Shown here piece by piece: positions 8,701-17,875 of a stretch of 64,000 bases of DNA. The stretch spans positions 1-64,000 of the forward strand of contig NZ_BJYM01000022.1 in NCBI RefSeq assembly GCF_007991515.1. The letters run 5' to 3'. A program made the translations under genes and the position numbers. A model generated the notes under the pieces. The model was not told the DNA's origin. It did no database searches and worked only from the letters and a program-made list of their open reading frames with translations. Origin of the DNA: Oceanobacillus sojae. Lineage in GTDB: Bacteria > Bacillota > Bacilli > Bacillales > Amphibacillaceae. The first letter of the stretch is position 1. Each line of letters opens with the position of its first letter.

Positions 8701-10815
8701 TTATGCTGTTTTTTCTTCATTTTGTTCAAAAACAGATAGTGCCAAAATCTCAGCAACATCCATTGTACCAATATCCTCTTCTACTTCTTTTGCTTTTGTG
8801 CCATCACTCAGCATTGTTAAACAATATGGACATGCACTTGAAATCATTGACGGCTGTACTTGTAATGCCTGCTCTGTACGCGCAACGTTAATCCGGTTTC
8901 CAGTCGTTTCTTCTGTCCACATTAAGCCGCCGCCCGCGCCACAGCACATTCCATTTTCACGGCTACGGTTCATTTCCACCAGCTCCAGGCCTGGAATAGC
9001 CTTCAGTATTTCCCGAGGTGGATCGTAAACGCCATTATATCTTCCTAAATAACAGGAATCATGATAAGTTAATCTTTCATTTATTGCTTTTTGCGGCTTC
9101 AATTTTCCTGATATAATCAGGTCATAGAGCAGCTGTGTATGATGATATACCTCTGCCTCAAATCCAAAGTCAGGGTATTCATTCTTAAATATATTGTACG
9201 CGTGCGGGTCTATCGTGACAATTTTCGTGACGTCATTCTTTGTAAATTGCTTGATATTTTTCTCCGCAATTTCCTGGAATAAAAACTCATTACCAATCCG
9301 TCTTGCTGTATCACCAGAGTTTGCCTCTGTATTTCCCAGGATAGCAAAGCTGACATCGGCCTGGTTCATTAATTTTGCAAAGCTGAGTGCAATTTTTTGG
9401 CTGCGGCTGTCAAAGGAGCCCATCGAGCTGACCCAGAATAAATACTCGAATGTTTTATCTTCCTTCTTCAATTCCTTCACTGTCGGAATATAAACGGATT
9501 CATCTTCATCACGCCATTTAATCCGATCCTTCTTGGATAATCCCCAGGGATTGCCCTGACGTTCAATATTCATGACAGCACGCTGAATATCAGAATCCAT
9601 TTTTCCTTCTGTCATGACTAAATAACGACGCATATCAATAATCGTACCAACATGCTCATTATTTACAGGGCAGGCATCCTCACAGTTCCGGCAGGTCGTA
9701 CATCCAGACAGCTCCTCCTCTGTGATTACATCACCAATCAAGCTCATACTTTGAACGGATGCAGCAGCTTCCTTGCTTGCAGAAGCCTGGTTGCCTGCAG
9801 CTCCTGAAAAGGCGTAGGAAGGAACCCAGGCTGATTTGCCGGTAACTGCCGCTCCTTTTTCCGTTAAATGGTCCCGGACCTTAATCATAATATCCATCGG
9901 CGAAAGCATTTTTCCTGTGCCAGAAGCCGGACACACATCCGTACAACGGCCGCATTCCACACAGGCATAGAAATCTATCATCTGATGCTGCTTGAAGTCT
10001 TCTACCTTCCCGACTCCAAAAGCAATCTCCTCTTCACTTTCTTCATCCATATCCTCTAAATCAAAATCAAGCTTTTCTAATTTCCCGGGTACCTGCTTGC
10101 TCAGGAATACATTGATTGGTGCAGCAATTAAGTGTGCATGCTTGGACTGCGGCACATACACCAAGAATGTAAGCAATGTTACCGTATGTACCCACCAGGC
10201 AATATAAAATAGCACCATCGCTGTACCTGCTGAAACACCGCCAAATAAGCTGGCAAAGATACTGGCAACCGGCTCTGCCCATGTTACTTCATGTCCGTGC
10301 CAAATCATAGCCATTCCATTTCCAAACAGTACGGAAACCATTAATGTACCGATAAAAATAAGAACAAGCCCTGCTTTAAATCCCCTTTTCAAACGGACCA
10401 GCTTCTCCATATAACGGCGGTAAAATGCCCATACAACTGCAACTAAAATCATCAGCGTCACGAGCTCCTGGAAAAAGATAAATCCCGGGTAGAGCACGCC
10501 GAACGGCAAATGGTTTCCAGGGGAGAGCCCTTTGATAAACATATCAATAGCTCCGAACTGAACCAGGATAAAGCCATAAAACATCATGACATGAATCGTG
10601 CCGGATTTTTTATCCTTTAATAGCTTCGACTGCCCAAATACATTTTTTATAATGCGCTGGATTCTCAACTTTATCTCGCCATCAAACTCTGATTTTTGTC
10701 CAAGTCTGATATAAGTAACCCGTGTTGCAATGACTTTGGCAAATAAGAATAGTGCATAGCCCGTCACAGCTAAAAATGCTATCCAATTAATCATCAGAAA
10801 TGTATCCAATATCAT
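8701..10815 (-). CDS. fadF: FadF-type membrane iron-sulfur oxidoreductase
   Basis: Probable electron link between acyl-CoA dehydrogenase/ETF and the quinone pool. About 704 residues: an N-terminal membrane part of five or six helices (about 1-230, NarI-like), then two 4Fe-4S motifs (CVECGRCTDVCP near 285 and CTTCRNCEDACP near 375). The C-terminal heterodisulfide-reductase-like region carries a CCG motif (MCCGAGGG near 623). This is the FadF (YwjF) architecture. The ATG at 10815 sits only two bases after GGGGG. A TTG two codons inside (10809) has better spacing and may be the true start. It is first in the cluster and preceded by an operator-like dyad overlapping a TTGACT element. No etfAB genes are in the window. 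Confidence 0.9.
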   Translation of the reverse strand: MILDTFLMINWIAFLAVTGYALFLFAKVIATRVTYIRLGQKSEFDGEIKLRIQRIIKNVFGQSKLLKDKKSGTIHVMMFYGFILVQFGAIDMFIKGLSPGNHLPFGVLYPGFIFFQELVTLMILVAVVWAFYRRYMEKLVRLKRGFKAGLVLIFIGTLMVSVLFGNGMAMIWHGHEVTWAEPVASIFASLFGGVSAGTAMVLFYIAWWVHTVTLLTFLVYVPQSKHAHLIAAPINVFLSKQVPGKLEKLDFDLEDMDEESEEEIAFGVGKVEDFKQHQMIDFYACVECGRCTDVCPASGTGKMLSPMDIMIKVRDHLTEKGAAVTGKSAWVPSYAFSGAAGNQASASKEAAASVQSMSLIGDVITEEELSGCTTCRNCEDACPVNNEHVGTIIDMRRYLVMTEGKMDSDIQRAVMNIERQGNPWGLSKKDRIKWRDEDESVYIPTVKELKKEDKTFEYLFWVSSMGSFDSRSQKIALSFAKLMNQADVSFAILGNTEANSGDTARRIGNEFLFQEIAEKNIKQFTKNDVTKIVTIDPHAYNIFKNEYPDFGFEAEVYHHTQLLYDLIISGKLKPQKAINERLTYHDSCYLGRYNGVYDPPREILKAIPGLELVEMNRSRENGMCCGAGGGLMWTEETTGNRINVARTEQALQVQPSMISSACPYCLTMLSDGTKAKEVEEDIGTMDVAEILALSVFEQNEEKTA

Positions 10816-11097
10816 TTCCCCCTCTATATATTATAATATAAATTGTTAGCGTTTTCATATTTTAATAAAAAATAATTCTATCTCTACTTTAAAACATGAA
10901 TGAACATTCAGTCAACCTATTTCAAGGGAAATAATGATATTTTTTAGATTGATATATCAAATTGAACGTAAATAAATATCCTTTAACAGGAGAGTGAGAT
11001 ATTATTTTCTCTCGTTACCTACTAATCTTAATAGGAATTAAGTTTATGAATAACCTGCATAAGGAATTCCTTTCAATTACGTGTCCTTAATGTAATC
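10816..11097. other. fadF leader and promoter region
   Basis: An A/T-rich gap between fadF and the argS terminator. It holds the operator-like dyad at 10897-10914 and an AT stretch with a TATAAT on the minus strand close to the fadF start. Between 10920 and 11097 I see nothing else. Confidence 0.4.
10897..10914. promoter_or_regulatory. Candidate TetR/FadR operator before fadF
   Basis: TGAATGA-ACAT-TCAGTCA has a 7-4-7 dyad geometry with 6 of 7 pairs and is the best match in the window to the B. subtilis FadR box. On the minus strand it overlaps a TTGACT hexamer that could be the -35 of fadF, so binding would block transcription. The -10 is not clear. Confidence 0.6.
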
Positions 11098-11143
11098 AAA
11101 AAATCCCACAAAGAAATCAACCATTTCTCTGCGGGATTTTTTT
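11098..11143. terminator. argS terminator, bidirectional form
   Basis: A long stem (AAATCCC, CA, AGAAAT arms with two mismatches and a CAACC loop) is flanked by an A-run on the left and a T-run on the right. It can end argS on the minus strand and also shield from plus-strand transcription. Confidence 0.8.
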
Positions 11144-11156
11144 GATCATCTTCAAA

Positions 11157-12827
11157 TTACATTTTCTCCGGAGCAGTTACTCCCAAAATACCTAATCCAT
11201 TTGCCAATGTTTGACGCACAGCTTTCATTAAAGCAATACGTGCGCCCGTACGCTCGGGATTATCTGCATCTAATACTTTCTCTGCATTATAGAAGCTATG
11301 CAGCGTCGATGCCAAATCAAATACATATTGGGTTACTTTATGCGGTGTTTGTTTATCTGCTGCATCTGCAATCACTTGCGGTAGCTCCCCTATTTTTTTA
11401 AGCAGATCCAGTTCCTTTTCCGCTGTTAATAGGGACGCATCGAACGCTTCCTCTGTTGCAAAGCCTTTATTTTTTGCCTGTTCAAGCATTGTACAGATAC
11501 GTGCATGTGCATATTGAACATAGTAAACCGGGTTATCATTGGATTGTGATTTTGCCAAATCCATATCGAAATCCAATTGCGAGTCATTTGAGCGCGCAAC
11601 AAAATAATAACGTACCGCATCAATTCCTACTTCATCCATAAGCTCTCTTAACGATACAGCTTTACCTGTACGCTTACTCATTTTAACTTTTTCTCCGCCT
11701 TCAAACAGGTTTACCATTTGAATAATTTTCACGGAGAATTTATCGACTGGATAACCCATAGCCTCAAGAGCTGCACGCATTCTTGGTATATAACCATGGT
11801 GATCTGCGCCCCATACGTTAATAATCTGATCAAAGCCGCGGTCTAATTTATTTTTATGATAAGCAATATCCGGAGTTAAATAGGTGTAAGCTCCATCCTG
11901 CTTGATAAGTACACGGTCTTTATCGTCCCCGAATGCTGTCGTCTTAAACCATAATGCCCCATCTTTTTCATAGGTATAGCCGCCATCTTCCAGCACTTTT
12001 AAAGCATCATCAATCTGATTATCCTTAAAGAGTGAACGCTCGGAGAACCAGCTGTCAAATTCAACACGGAAATCTTTTAAATCATTTTCAATATTACGCA
12101 AGGAGGCTTTAAGTCCATATTCTTTAAAATAATCCAGACGCTCTTCATGTGATCTCTCCGCCCAGATATCTCCTTCTTCTTTCACAAGCGTTTTCGCAAT
12201 ATCAATGATTGCCTGCCCATGATAGCCATCTTCCGGCATATCAACAGACTGTCCTAATTCCTGCAAATAACGAGCTTCTACCGATAAACCTAAATTATTA
12301 ATTTGGTTTCCTGCATCATTAATATAATATTCTCTCTCTACTTCATAGCCGGCAGCTGCAAAAAGATTACACAAAACATCTCCAAACGCCGCATTTCTTG
12401 CATGACCTAAATGGAGATCTCCGGTCGGATTAACGGATACAAATTCGACTTGCACCTTCTCGCCATTGCCGTCCTTCGAAGTTCCATAAGCATCTCCAGC
12501 CTCAAGCACCGTTTCAATCACTTCACCTAAGAAATCCTGCTTCATATAGAAATTAATAAATCCTGGTCCGGCAATATCTACCTTTTCAATGGATGCTTTC
12601 TGCTTATCTAATTTCGCTACAATATCATCTGCGATTTGACGTGGTGCTTTTTTTGCAATCCGTGCCAGCTGCATCGCAATATTGGTGGCAAAATCGCCAT
12701 GCGCTTTATCTTTTGGTTTTTCCAGAATAATATTGGGAATGGTGTCCTCTGTTGCAAGCTCCGCAGCAATGACGGCTGTATGAATTTGTTCCTTTAATGT
12801 TTCTTCTGCTTGTGCTAATACGTTCAT
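11157..12827 (-). CDS. argS: Arginyl-tRNA synthetase
   Basis: Class I aminoacyl-tRNA synthetase charging tRNA-Arg, cytoplasmic. 556 residues from the chosen start. The N-terminal Add1 domain for the tRNA elbow (about 1-110) leads into the Rossmann core. The HIGH variant [12 protein letters not shown] is near residue 125, the KMSKS variant KMSKRTG near residue 375, and the C-terminal anticodon-binding helical domain follows. The open frame extends 16 codons upstream to an ATG at 12875. The internal ATG at 12827 is chosen because AAGGAGG lies 9 bases before it and [15 protein letters not shown] matches the usual N-terminus. It is followed by a strong terminator. The B. subtilis order ywiB-argS is preserved, but with an unusually long spacer here. 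Confidence 0.96.
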   Translation of the reverse strand: MNVLAQAEETLKEQIHTAVIAAELATEDTIPNIILEKPKDKAHGDFATNIAMQLARIAKKAPRQIADDIVAKLDKQKASIEKVDIAGPGFINFYMKQDFLGEVIETVLEAGDAYGTSKDGNGEKVQVEFVSVNPTGDLHLGHARNAAFGDVLCNLFAAAGYEVEREYYINDAGNQINNLGLSVEARYLQELGQSVDMPEDGYHGQAIIDIAKTLVKEEGDIWAERSHEERLDYFKEYGLKASLRNIENDLKDFRVEFDSWFSERSLFKDNQIDDALKVLEDGGYTYEKDGALWFKTTAFGDDKDRVLIKQDGAYTYLTPDIAYHKNKLDRGFDQIINVWGADHHGYIPRMRAALEAMGYPVDKFSVKIIQMVNLFEGGEKVKMSKRTGKAVSLRELMDEVGIDAVRYYFVARSNDSQLDFDMDLAKSQSNDNPVYYVQYAHARICTMLEQAKNKGFATEEAFDASLLTAEKELDLLKKIGELPQVIADAADKQTPHKVTQYVFDLASTLHSFYNAEKVLDADNPERTGARIALMKAVRQTLANGLGILGVTAPEKM

Positions 12828-12868
12828 TTCCTGTTTCCTCCTTGTTTCATCCCCCGCAGGCAGTTTAA

Positions 12869-12927
12869 GGAACACGCCCGTACCGGTGGATTGCTCTTAC
12901 GCCAGAAAGGGATTCCACTAACGTTCC
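12869..12927. other. Possible structured RNA in the ywiB-argS spacer
   Basis: Within a spacer richer in G and C than its surroundings there are nested complementary arms: GGAACACG at 12869-12876 with CGTTCC at 12922-12927, and GTGGA at 12886-12890 with TCCAC at 12914-12918. It lies in the argS leader. I checked for a T-box motif and do not find one. A function is not known. Confidence 0.25.
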
Positions 12928-13011
12928 GTCCCTCCTGTCATGGCTTTACTTTTGGCAATTCCTCCCCCGCTTACTCTCTTTGCATTTCTTGAAGGCAAGG
13001 GGAATTCTTAC

Positions 13012-13443
13012 TTATTTTGTTGAAAATTGCAGCTCGAGCTGATGCTTACGTTCTATTTGGCCATTCAGCTTCATTGTATAATTCATATCAAGCACCCGCG
13101 GCGTTGTATCCTCTCTAAATGTGATGGATTCCACAAAAGTTTCCATATGAATATTGCCATGCATATGCTGATAAATATTTTCTGTTTTTTGACCTAACTG
13201 AAATTGCTGATTCATTTGGATGGCACCTGTGCGCTTTATAGAAACACGCTCTGGACGAATCATAATCATATTCTGGATGGTTCCGGCTTCTTCAACCTCT
13301 TCCTTGTATCTCAGCACATCGATGTCGCCTTTTTTTGTCCATTCCCCAGTAAAAGTCTGCTCCTGGGTTTCCTGATCGCCTGAATCCAAATCAAAAATCA
13401 GTGTCTTCAACGTAATATTGACATGTTCGGAATTTTGTTGCAT
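13012..13443 (-). CDS. ywiB: YwiB family (DUF1934) beta-barrel protein
   Basis: Small cytoplasmic calycin-like beta-barrel protein of unknown function, consistently encoded next to argS in Bacillaceae. 143 residues from the ATG at 13443. An earlier ATG at 13461 lies six codons upstream, but GAAGGAG is placed 5 to 7 bases before the inner ATG. The sequence is rich in alternating polar and hydrophobic strands (VNITLKTLIFDLDSGD near the start, LELQFSTK at the end), with no signal peptide or membrane segment. No catalytic motif is evident. Family assignment comes from the overall sequence pattern and argS adjacency. Confidence 0.85.
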   Translation of the reverse strand: MQQNSEHVNITLKTLIFDLDSGDQETQEQTFTGEWTKKGDIDVLRYKEEVEEAGTIQNMIMIRPERVSIKRTGAIQMNQQFQLGQKTENIYQHMHGNIHMETFVESITFREDTTPRVLDMNYTMKLNGQIERKHQLELQFSTK

Positions 13444-13461
13444 AGGTACTCCTTCTATCAT

Positions 13462-13740
13462 TTTTCTTAATTTAATGTATTTGTTTATTATATCTATAAA
13501 ACACTATGATAAGCAATACTCTTGCTGTTGAAAAACTTTACCACGGCATAAGAGCCCATAGTCCCCCTTACTTTTATAGAAATATCTATTTTAATCTGGA
13601 TGTCGAAAATCTCTCGCTAAATCAAGTTTCACTTTACAGGTTTATAAAATCATTTCTTTTTCCATAATGAAAAGAGAGGATATACAAACTCCAGTATCAC
13701 CATTTTAGTGAAGACACATTATTTTTGGAGACGATGAAGG
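13462..13740. other. Divergent promoter gap between ywiB and pbp
   Basis: A 279-base divergent intergenic region. I see AT-rich stretches able to serve as promoters in both directions but no pair of hexamers good enough to name. No open frame or hairpin of note. Confidence 0.3.
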
Positions 13741-15759
13741 ATGAAATCATTAAAAGAACTGCGCCTAATCTACAAGCTGATTGGCGGTATCATTTTACTG
13801 ATGATTGCTGGAATATTAGCGATCTACTTATTAGCTTATTTAATGGGACCGCCAAATCTCAGTAATCAATCTCCCGCTATTTTTTATGATCAGGAAGGAG
13901 AAATCATTGAAGATAGCTTTGGAGATTCTTATGAATGGGTTTCTTTAGACAATATAGATCCTTCTGCTATTCAGGCAACCCTGGTTATAGAAGATAATCG
14001 CTTCTTTGATCATAACGGTCTTGATTTCTTTCGTATTGCGAAATCATTGTGGAATAATTTTGTTTCCGGCTCGTTGAAGGAAGGAGCCAGCACCATCACA
14101 CAGCAATATGCAAGAAATCTCTATCTATCTCCAAAGAAAACCTGGTCCCGGAAGCTGCAGGAAGCTTTCTATGCCATTCGCTTAGAAATGTTTTATTCTA
14201 AGGAAGAAATCTTAGAAGGCTATATGAATACTATCTATTATGGACACGGCGCTCATGGGATTGAAGCTGCAAGTAATTATTTTTTTGGAAAGCCTGCTGA
14301 TCAGCTGTCCCTGGCAGAAGCAAGTATGCTGGCTGGAGTTCCAAAGGGACCTACCTATTATTCTCCATTAAATAATTTAGAAAATGCCACTAACAGGCAG
14401 CAGCTTATTCTTAAAAGGATGCTTGATAATGAGCTTATTTCTGAGGCGGACTATACTGCAGCAATAAATGAAAAATTAAATTATCAAAAACAGACCCCTG
14501 TTGAAGAGGCGGCATCTTTTTTTAAGGATCAGGCATTAAAAGAAGCTGCGCAGATTTTAAATAAGGACGTAGAAGAGGTAAAGCTTGGTGGTTACCGGCT
14601 CCACACAACTTTAAACAGTGATTATCAGCAGGAAATGGAAGCAGCAGCTGCCCAAACCATCGATGAAAAGAGCGACTTGGAAGCTGCCGGCATTTCTATT
14701 GTTCCGCAAACGGGTGAAGTAGTAGCAATGGTGGGTGGAATTGATTATCATACAAGCAGCTACAACCGGGCAGTCGATGCCAAAAGGATGCCAGGCTCTA
14801 CCTTTAAGCCAATTTTATATTATGCTGCATTGGAAAACGGTTATACAGCCAGTACGACTTTAACCAGTGAAGCTACTTCCTTCCAGCTTTCTGATGGTTC
14901 TACGTATCAGCCGAGTAATTTTAACGGGTATTATGCAGATGCGCCAATCACGCTTGCTCAGGCAATTGCTTTATCAGATAACATTTATGCTGTGAAAACA
15001 GCACTTTATATAGGCGGGGACCGATTTATAGAAGCAGCGAAAAAATTTGGGATTAAAAGCGATTTAAATTCAGTCCCTTCCTTAGCCCTCGGCACTTCTT
15101 CTGTTTCTGTGATTGAGTTGACAAATGCTTATGCCCGTCTTGCAAATGGAGGGAAGGCAGTCACTCCTTATCTGATTGAAGAAATTACAGATGCTGATGG
15201 AAAATCCCTTTACTCACATAAACCAGAGGAGGGAAAGGCGGTACTGGATGAGAAAAAAGCTTTTATTCTGACACAGCTTCTTACAGGAATGTTTGACGAG
15301 ACGTTAAACGGCTATACGAGTGTCACCGGGGCAAATGTCAATAATCAGCTGACTGATATTTATGCCGGCAAATCCGGTACGACAGACTTTGACAGCTGGA
15401 TGGTCGGATACAGCCCCGTTATTTCTACCGGTATTTGGGTCGGGTATGATGACCATAGAGAAATGACTAATGTAGCAGAAACAGCTTTTTCAAAAGAGAT
15501 ATGGGCAAATTACATGGAGAAAATTGATCAGGATGGAAAAAATGTCTTTTCCATGCCCTCTGGTGTTGTTGGCCTCCCAGTTGATCCTGTCAGCGGATTA
15601 CGGGCAGATGTAAGCTGTGAAAAAAGCAGAATTATGTTTTATGAAAAGGGTACTGAACCGCTTGGATACTGTCATAATGATGAAGCAGAGCAGCAGGATG
15701 AAGAAATAGATAAGCCGGACAGAGGGGTTTTGGAAAAGTGGTTTGAAATGTTATTCTAA
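13741..15759 (+). CDS. Class A penicillin-binding protein (PbpG/PbpF type)
   Basis: Bifunctional peptidoglycan synthase: N-terminal GT51 glycosyltransferase and C-terminal transpeptidase on the outer face of the membrane. 672 residues with a short cytoplasmic N-terminus, one membrane helix (about 12-33), and GT51 motifs EDNRFFDHNG, GASTITQQYARN and GYMNTIYYGHGAHGIEAA (about 80-185). The transpeptidase active site has Ser353 in STFK, SDN at 412-414 and KSG beginning at Lys544. The short C-terminal tail after the catalytic domain resembles PbpG (YwhE) of B. subtilis, which lies at the same chromosomal place before ywhD and acts in sporulation; that role is inferred. A GGAGA lies before the ATG. 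Two hairpins follow, the second with eight T. Confidence 0.93.
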   Translation: MKSLKELRLIYKLIGGIILLMIAGILAIYLLAYLMGPPNLSNQSPAIFYDQEGEIIEDSFGDSYEWVSLDNIDPSAIQATLVIEDNRFFDHNGLDFFRIAKSLWNNFVSGSLKEGASTITQQYARNLYLSPKKTWSRKLQEAFYAIRLEMFYSKEEILEGYMNTIYYGHGAHGIEAASNYFFGKPADQLSLAEASMLAGVPKGPTYYSPLNNLENATNRQQLILKRMLDNELISEADYTAAINEKLNYQKQTPVEEAASFFKDQALKEAAQILNKDVEEVKLGGYRLHTTLNSDYQQEMEAAAAQTIDEKSDLEAAGISIVPQTGEVVAMVGGIDYHTSSYNRAVDAKRMPGSTFKPILYYAALENGYTASTTLTSEATSFQLSDGSTYQPSNFNGYYADAPITLAQAIALSDNIYAVKTALYIGGDRFIEAAKKFGIKSDLNSVPSLALGTSSVSVIELTNAYARLANGGKAVTPYLIEEITDADGKSLYSHKPEEGKAVLDEKKAFILTQLLTGMFDETLNGYTSVTGANVNNQLTDIYAGKSGTTDFDSWMVGYSPVISTGIWVGYDDHREMTNVAETAFSKEIWANYMEKIDQDGKNVFSMPSGVVGLPVDPVSGLRADVSCEKSRIMFYEKGTEPLGYCHNDEAEQQDEEIDKPDRGVLEKWFEMLF

Positions 15760-15856
15760 GATCATATAAACTCTACTCATATCAGAATAGAAAAACCCTC
15801 TAAACGAGGGCCAATTATCAAGTATTCATTTTTAATATATTTAAAGCTGATCTTAC

Positions 15857-15900
15857 CGCAGCATCCTGAAGGTCAAATCCCGGATGCTGTGATTTTTTTT
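15857..15900 (+). terminator. Terminator of the pbp gene
   Basis: The stem CGCAGCATCC / GGATGCTGTG is followed by a run of eight T on the plus strand. A smaller CCCTC/GAGGG hairpin lies upstream near 15794-15808. Confidence 0.8.
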
Positions 15901-15903
15901 ATG

Positions 15904-16440
15904 TCAAACCAGCTCCTGACTTTTTAATTGCTCTAAAAAATAGTCTAATTGCTTTTGCGTCCTATTCAGCATGGCATCATCTAAAATTGGGTTTTCTCTC
16001 GTTTTATCAATTTCGCTATCTTGAAAATATAAACCTTTTAAGTTTTGGCTTTTCAGTGTAGCAAGTAATGGTTTTAGAGCATAATCCAGCGCCAATAAAT
16101 GAGAGAGGCTTCCCCCTGTCATAACCGGCAGTGAAACAGTTCCCCGTAAAACATCCTGAGGCATAAGATCAAATAATGCTTTCAGCACTCCTGCGTAAGA
16201 AGCTTTATATACAGGGGATCCGACAATAATTCCCTCTGCTTTTTCCAAATCAGCTGCTATCTCTTTTATTTTTGAACTTTGAAAGTTGGCAAATAATAAA
16301 TCTTCAGCATCCACATCTCTGACAGATATATATTTCACAGAAAAGCCTTTCTGCTCCGCCTGGTTACCCAAATAATAAAGAATGCGTTCTGATCTGGACA
16401 GTGACGAAGGGCTTCCTGATATAATAACAATTGCACTCAC
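15904..16440 (-). CDS. NAD(P)H-dependent FMN reductase, SsuE-like
   Basis: Supplies reduced FMN to the flavin monooxygenases encoded just upstream. 178 residues with a flavodoxin-like fold: phosphate-binding ISGSPSSLSRSERIL near the N-terminus, then GIIVGSPVYKASYAGVLKALFD in the middle, typical of the SsuE/MsuE family that serves alkanesulfonate monooxygenases. The GTG at 16440 is preferred because AAGGAG lies 7 bases before it. The ATG at 16446 would sit almost on top of that site. It is last of a four-gene minus-strand run (LLM oxidoreductase, binding protein, monooxygenase, reductase). The gap of about 115 bases before it contains no obvious terminator. Confidence 0.85.
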   Translation of the reverse strand: MSAIVIISGSPSSLSRSERILYYLGNQAEQKGFSVKYISVRDVDAEDLLFANFQSSKIKEIAADLEKAEGIIVGSPVYKASYAGVLKALFDLMPQDVLRGTVSLPVMTGGSLSHLLALDYALKPLLATLKSQNLKGLYFQDSEIDKTRENPILDDAMLNRTQKQLDYFLEQLKSQELV

Positions 16441-16561
16441 ATTCATTCTCCTTTCCTTCTTTAAAGAGGATATTCAAACCGCCCAATAAAATAATCCTGT
16501 GAATTTCTCTGTTCTCTTTGAACACGTACTTTTAAAACTAAACTCTATCCGGCAGGTTTTC

Positions 16562-17860
16562 CTAGTTTTTAAAACGATTTTCAGGAACCGATAATCCGAG
16601 ATTCCCCCGTAAAGTATCGCTTTTACCATCACTTTGAAAGGAACCTTTCCTCTCCAGCAGCGGAAGCACATGCTTCAGAAAATCATCATATTGCTTCCCT
16701 AATACATACATACTAATTACAAACCCATCTGCAGCTTCATTCTCTACCCATTCAATCATTTTGTCAGCAATCTGCTCATAGGTGCCGTAAAATTCATTTC
16801 TTGGTGTAGCAACACTTAAAGCAACCTCTCTTAATGTTAAATTCTCTTCTTTTGCCCGCTTTTTGATATCATCCGTTGTGGATTGAAAGCTGTTTTTCCC
16901 GACATCGCCAATATCCGGGAATGGCTCATCTAATGGAAACTGACTAAAATCAAAATGGTCAAAGAAACGCCCTAAATAGTTGAGTGCTTCCTCGATACTG
17001 ATTAAATTTTTAATTTCATTATATTTTTCTTCTGCTTCTTCCTCTGTCGCGCCAATAATCGGAGATAGAGCAGGTAAAATTGCAATATCCTCCGGTTTTC
17101 TTCCATTTTCTGCAGCCAGCTTTTTCAATGCACGATAATATTCCTGAGAGCTTTCTAAAGTGGATTTATTCGTAAAAATTGCTTCCCCGTGTTTTGCCGC
17201 AAATCGTATTCCGGTTTTAGACGATCCAGCTTGAAAAATAACCGGCTGTCCCTGCCTGGAGCGGTTAATATTTAATGGGCCTTCTGCTTTAAAGAATTCT
17301 CCTGAATGATTTAAACGGTGCATCTTCTCCGCATTAAAAAACTGACCTGTTTCCCTATTTCTGACAAAGGCATCGTCTTCCCAGGAATCCCATAATCCTT
17401 TGACAACGTCTAAATATTCATCTGCCATTTGATAACGCACCTTATGCTCTGGATGATTTCCTTTATTAAAATTGGATGCTGTTCCTTCCAATGGAGAGGT
17501 AACGACATTCCATCCAGCTCTGCCTCCTGATAATTTGTCTAAAGAGGCAAATTGACGTGCAATATTAAATGGTTCACTATACGTTGTTGAAACAGTTCCC
17601 GCTAAGCCGATTTTTTCTGTGACTGCTGCCAAAGCCGATAATAATGTTAACGGTTCGAAACGGTTGAGAAAATGCGGAATGGATTTTTCATTAATGTGCA
17701 GCCCATCTGCAATAAATACAAAATCCATTCCAGCTGCTTCTGCTTTTTTGGTGACAGATATATAATGGTTCAAATTAACGCTGGCATCATCAGGTACTTC
17801 CTTTGACTTCCAGGAGTTCATATGTCCACCCGGTCCTTGTATCATTACTCCAAGTTTCAT
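16562..17860 (-). CDS. Flavin-dependent monooxygenase, NtaA/SnaA/DszA family
   Basis: Two-component, FMNH2-using monooxygenase of the luciferase superfamily. 432 residues with the family's typical start (KLGVMIQGPGGHM), DFVFIADGLHIN, the flavin-site stretch GRAGWNVVTS, and an inserted region missing from bacterial luciferase proper. In B. subtilis relatives (YxeK, YtnJ) act on S-modified cysteines in operons that also hold an amino-acid ABC importer and a LysR regulator, which is the context seen here. Oxidative removal of a carbon-sulfur or carbon-nitrogen substituent is therefore likely, but the substrate is not determined. GAGGGAG lies 7 bases before the ATG. It lies 15 bases after the binding-protein gene and is paired with the SsuE-like reductase. 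Confidence 0.87.
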   Translation of the reverse strand: MKLGVMIQGPGGHMNSWKSKEVPDDASVNLNHYISVTKKAEAAGMDFVFIADGLHINEKSIPHFLNRFEPLTLLSALAAVTEKIGLAGTVSTTYSEPFNIARQFASLDKLSGGRAGWNVVTSPLEGTASNFNKGNHPEHKVRYQMADEYLDVVKGLWDSWEDDAFVRNRETGQFFNAEKMHRLNHSGEFFKAEGPLNINRSRQGQPVIFQAGSSKTGIRFAAKHGEAIFTNKSTLESSQEYYRALKKLAAENGRKPEDIAILPALSPIIGATEEEAEEKYNEIKNLISIEEALNYLGRFFDHFDFSQFPLDEPFPDIGDVGKNSFQSTTDDIKKRAKEENLTLREVALSVATPRNEFYGTYEQIADKMIEWVENEAADGFVISMYVLGKQYDDFLKHVLPLLERKGSFQSDGKSDTLRGNLGLSVPENRFKN

Positions 17861-17875
17861 TTATTTTCTCCCTCT

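Noticed and set aside
12828-13011. T-box leader for argS
   Set aside because: Spacer is too short for a full T-box and the conserved T-box 3-prime motif is absent.
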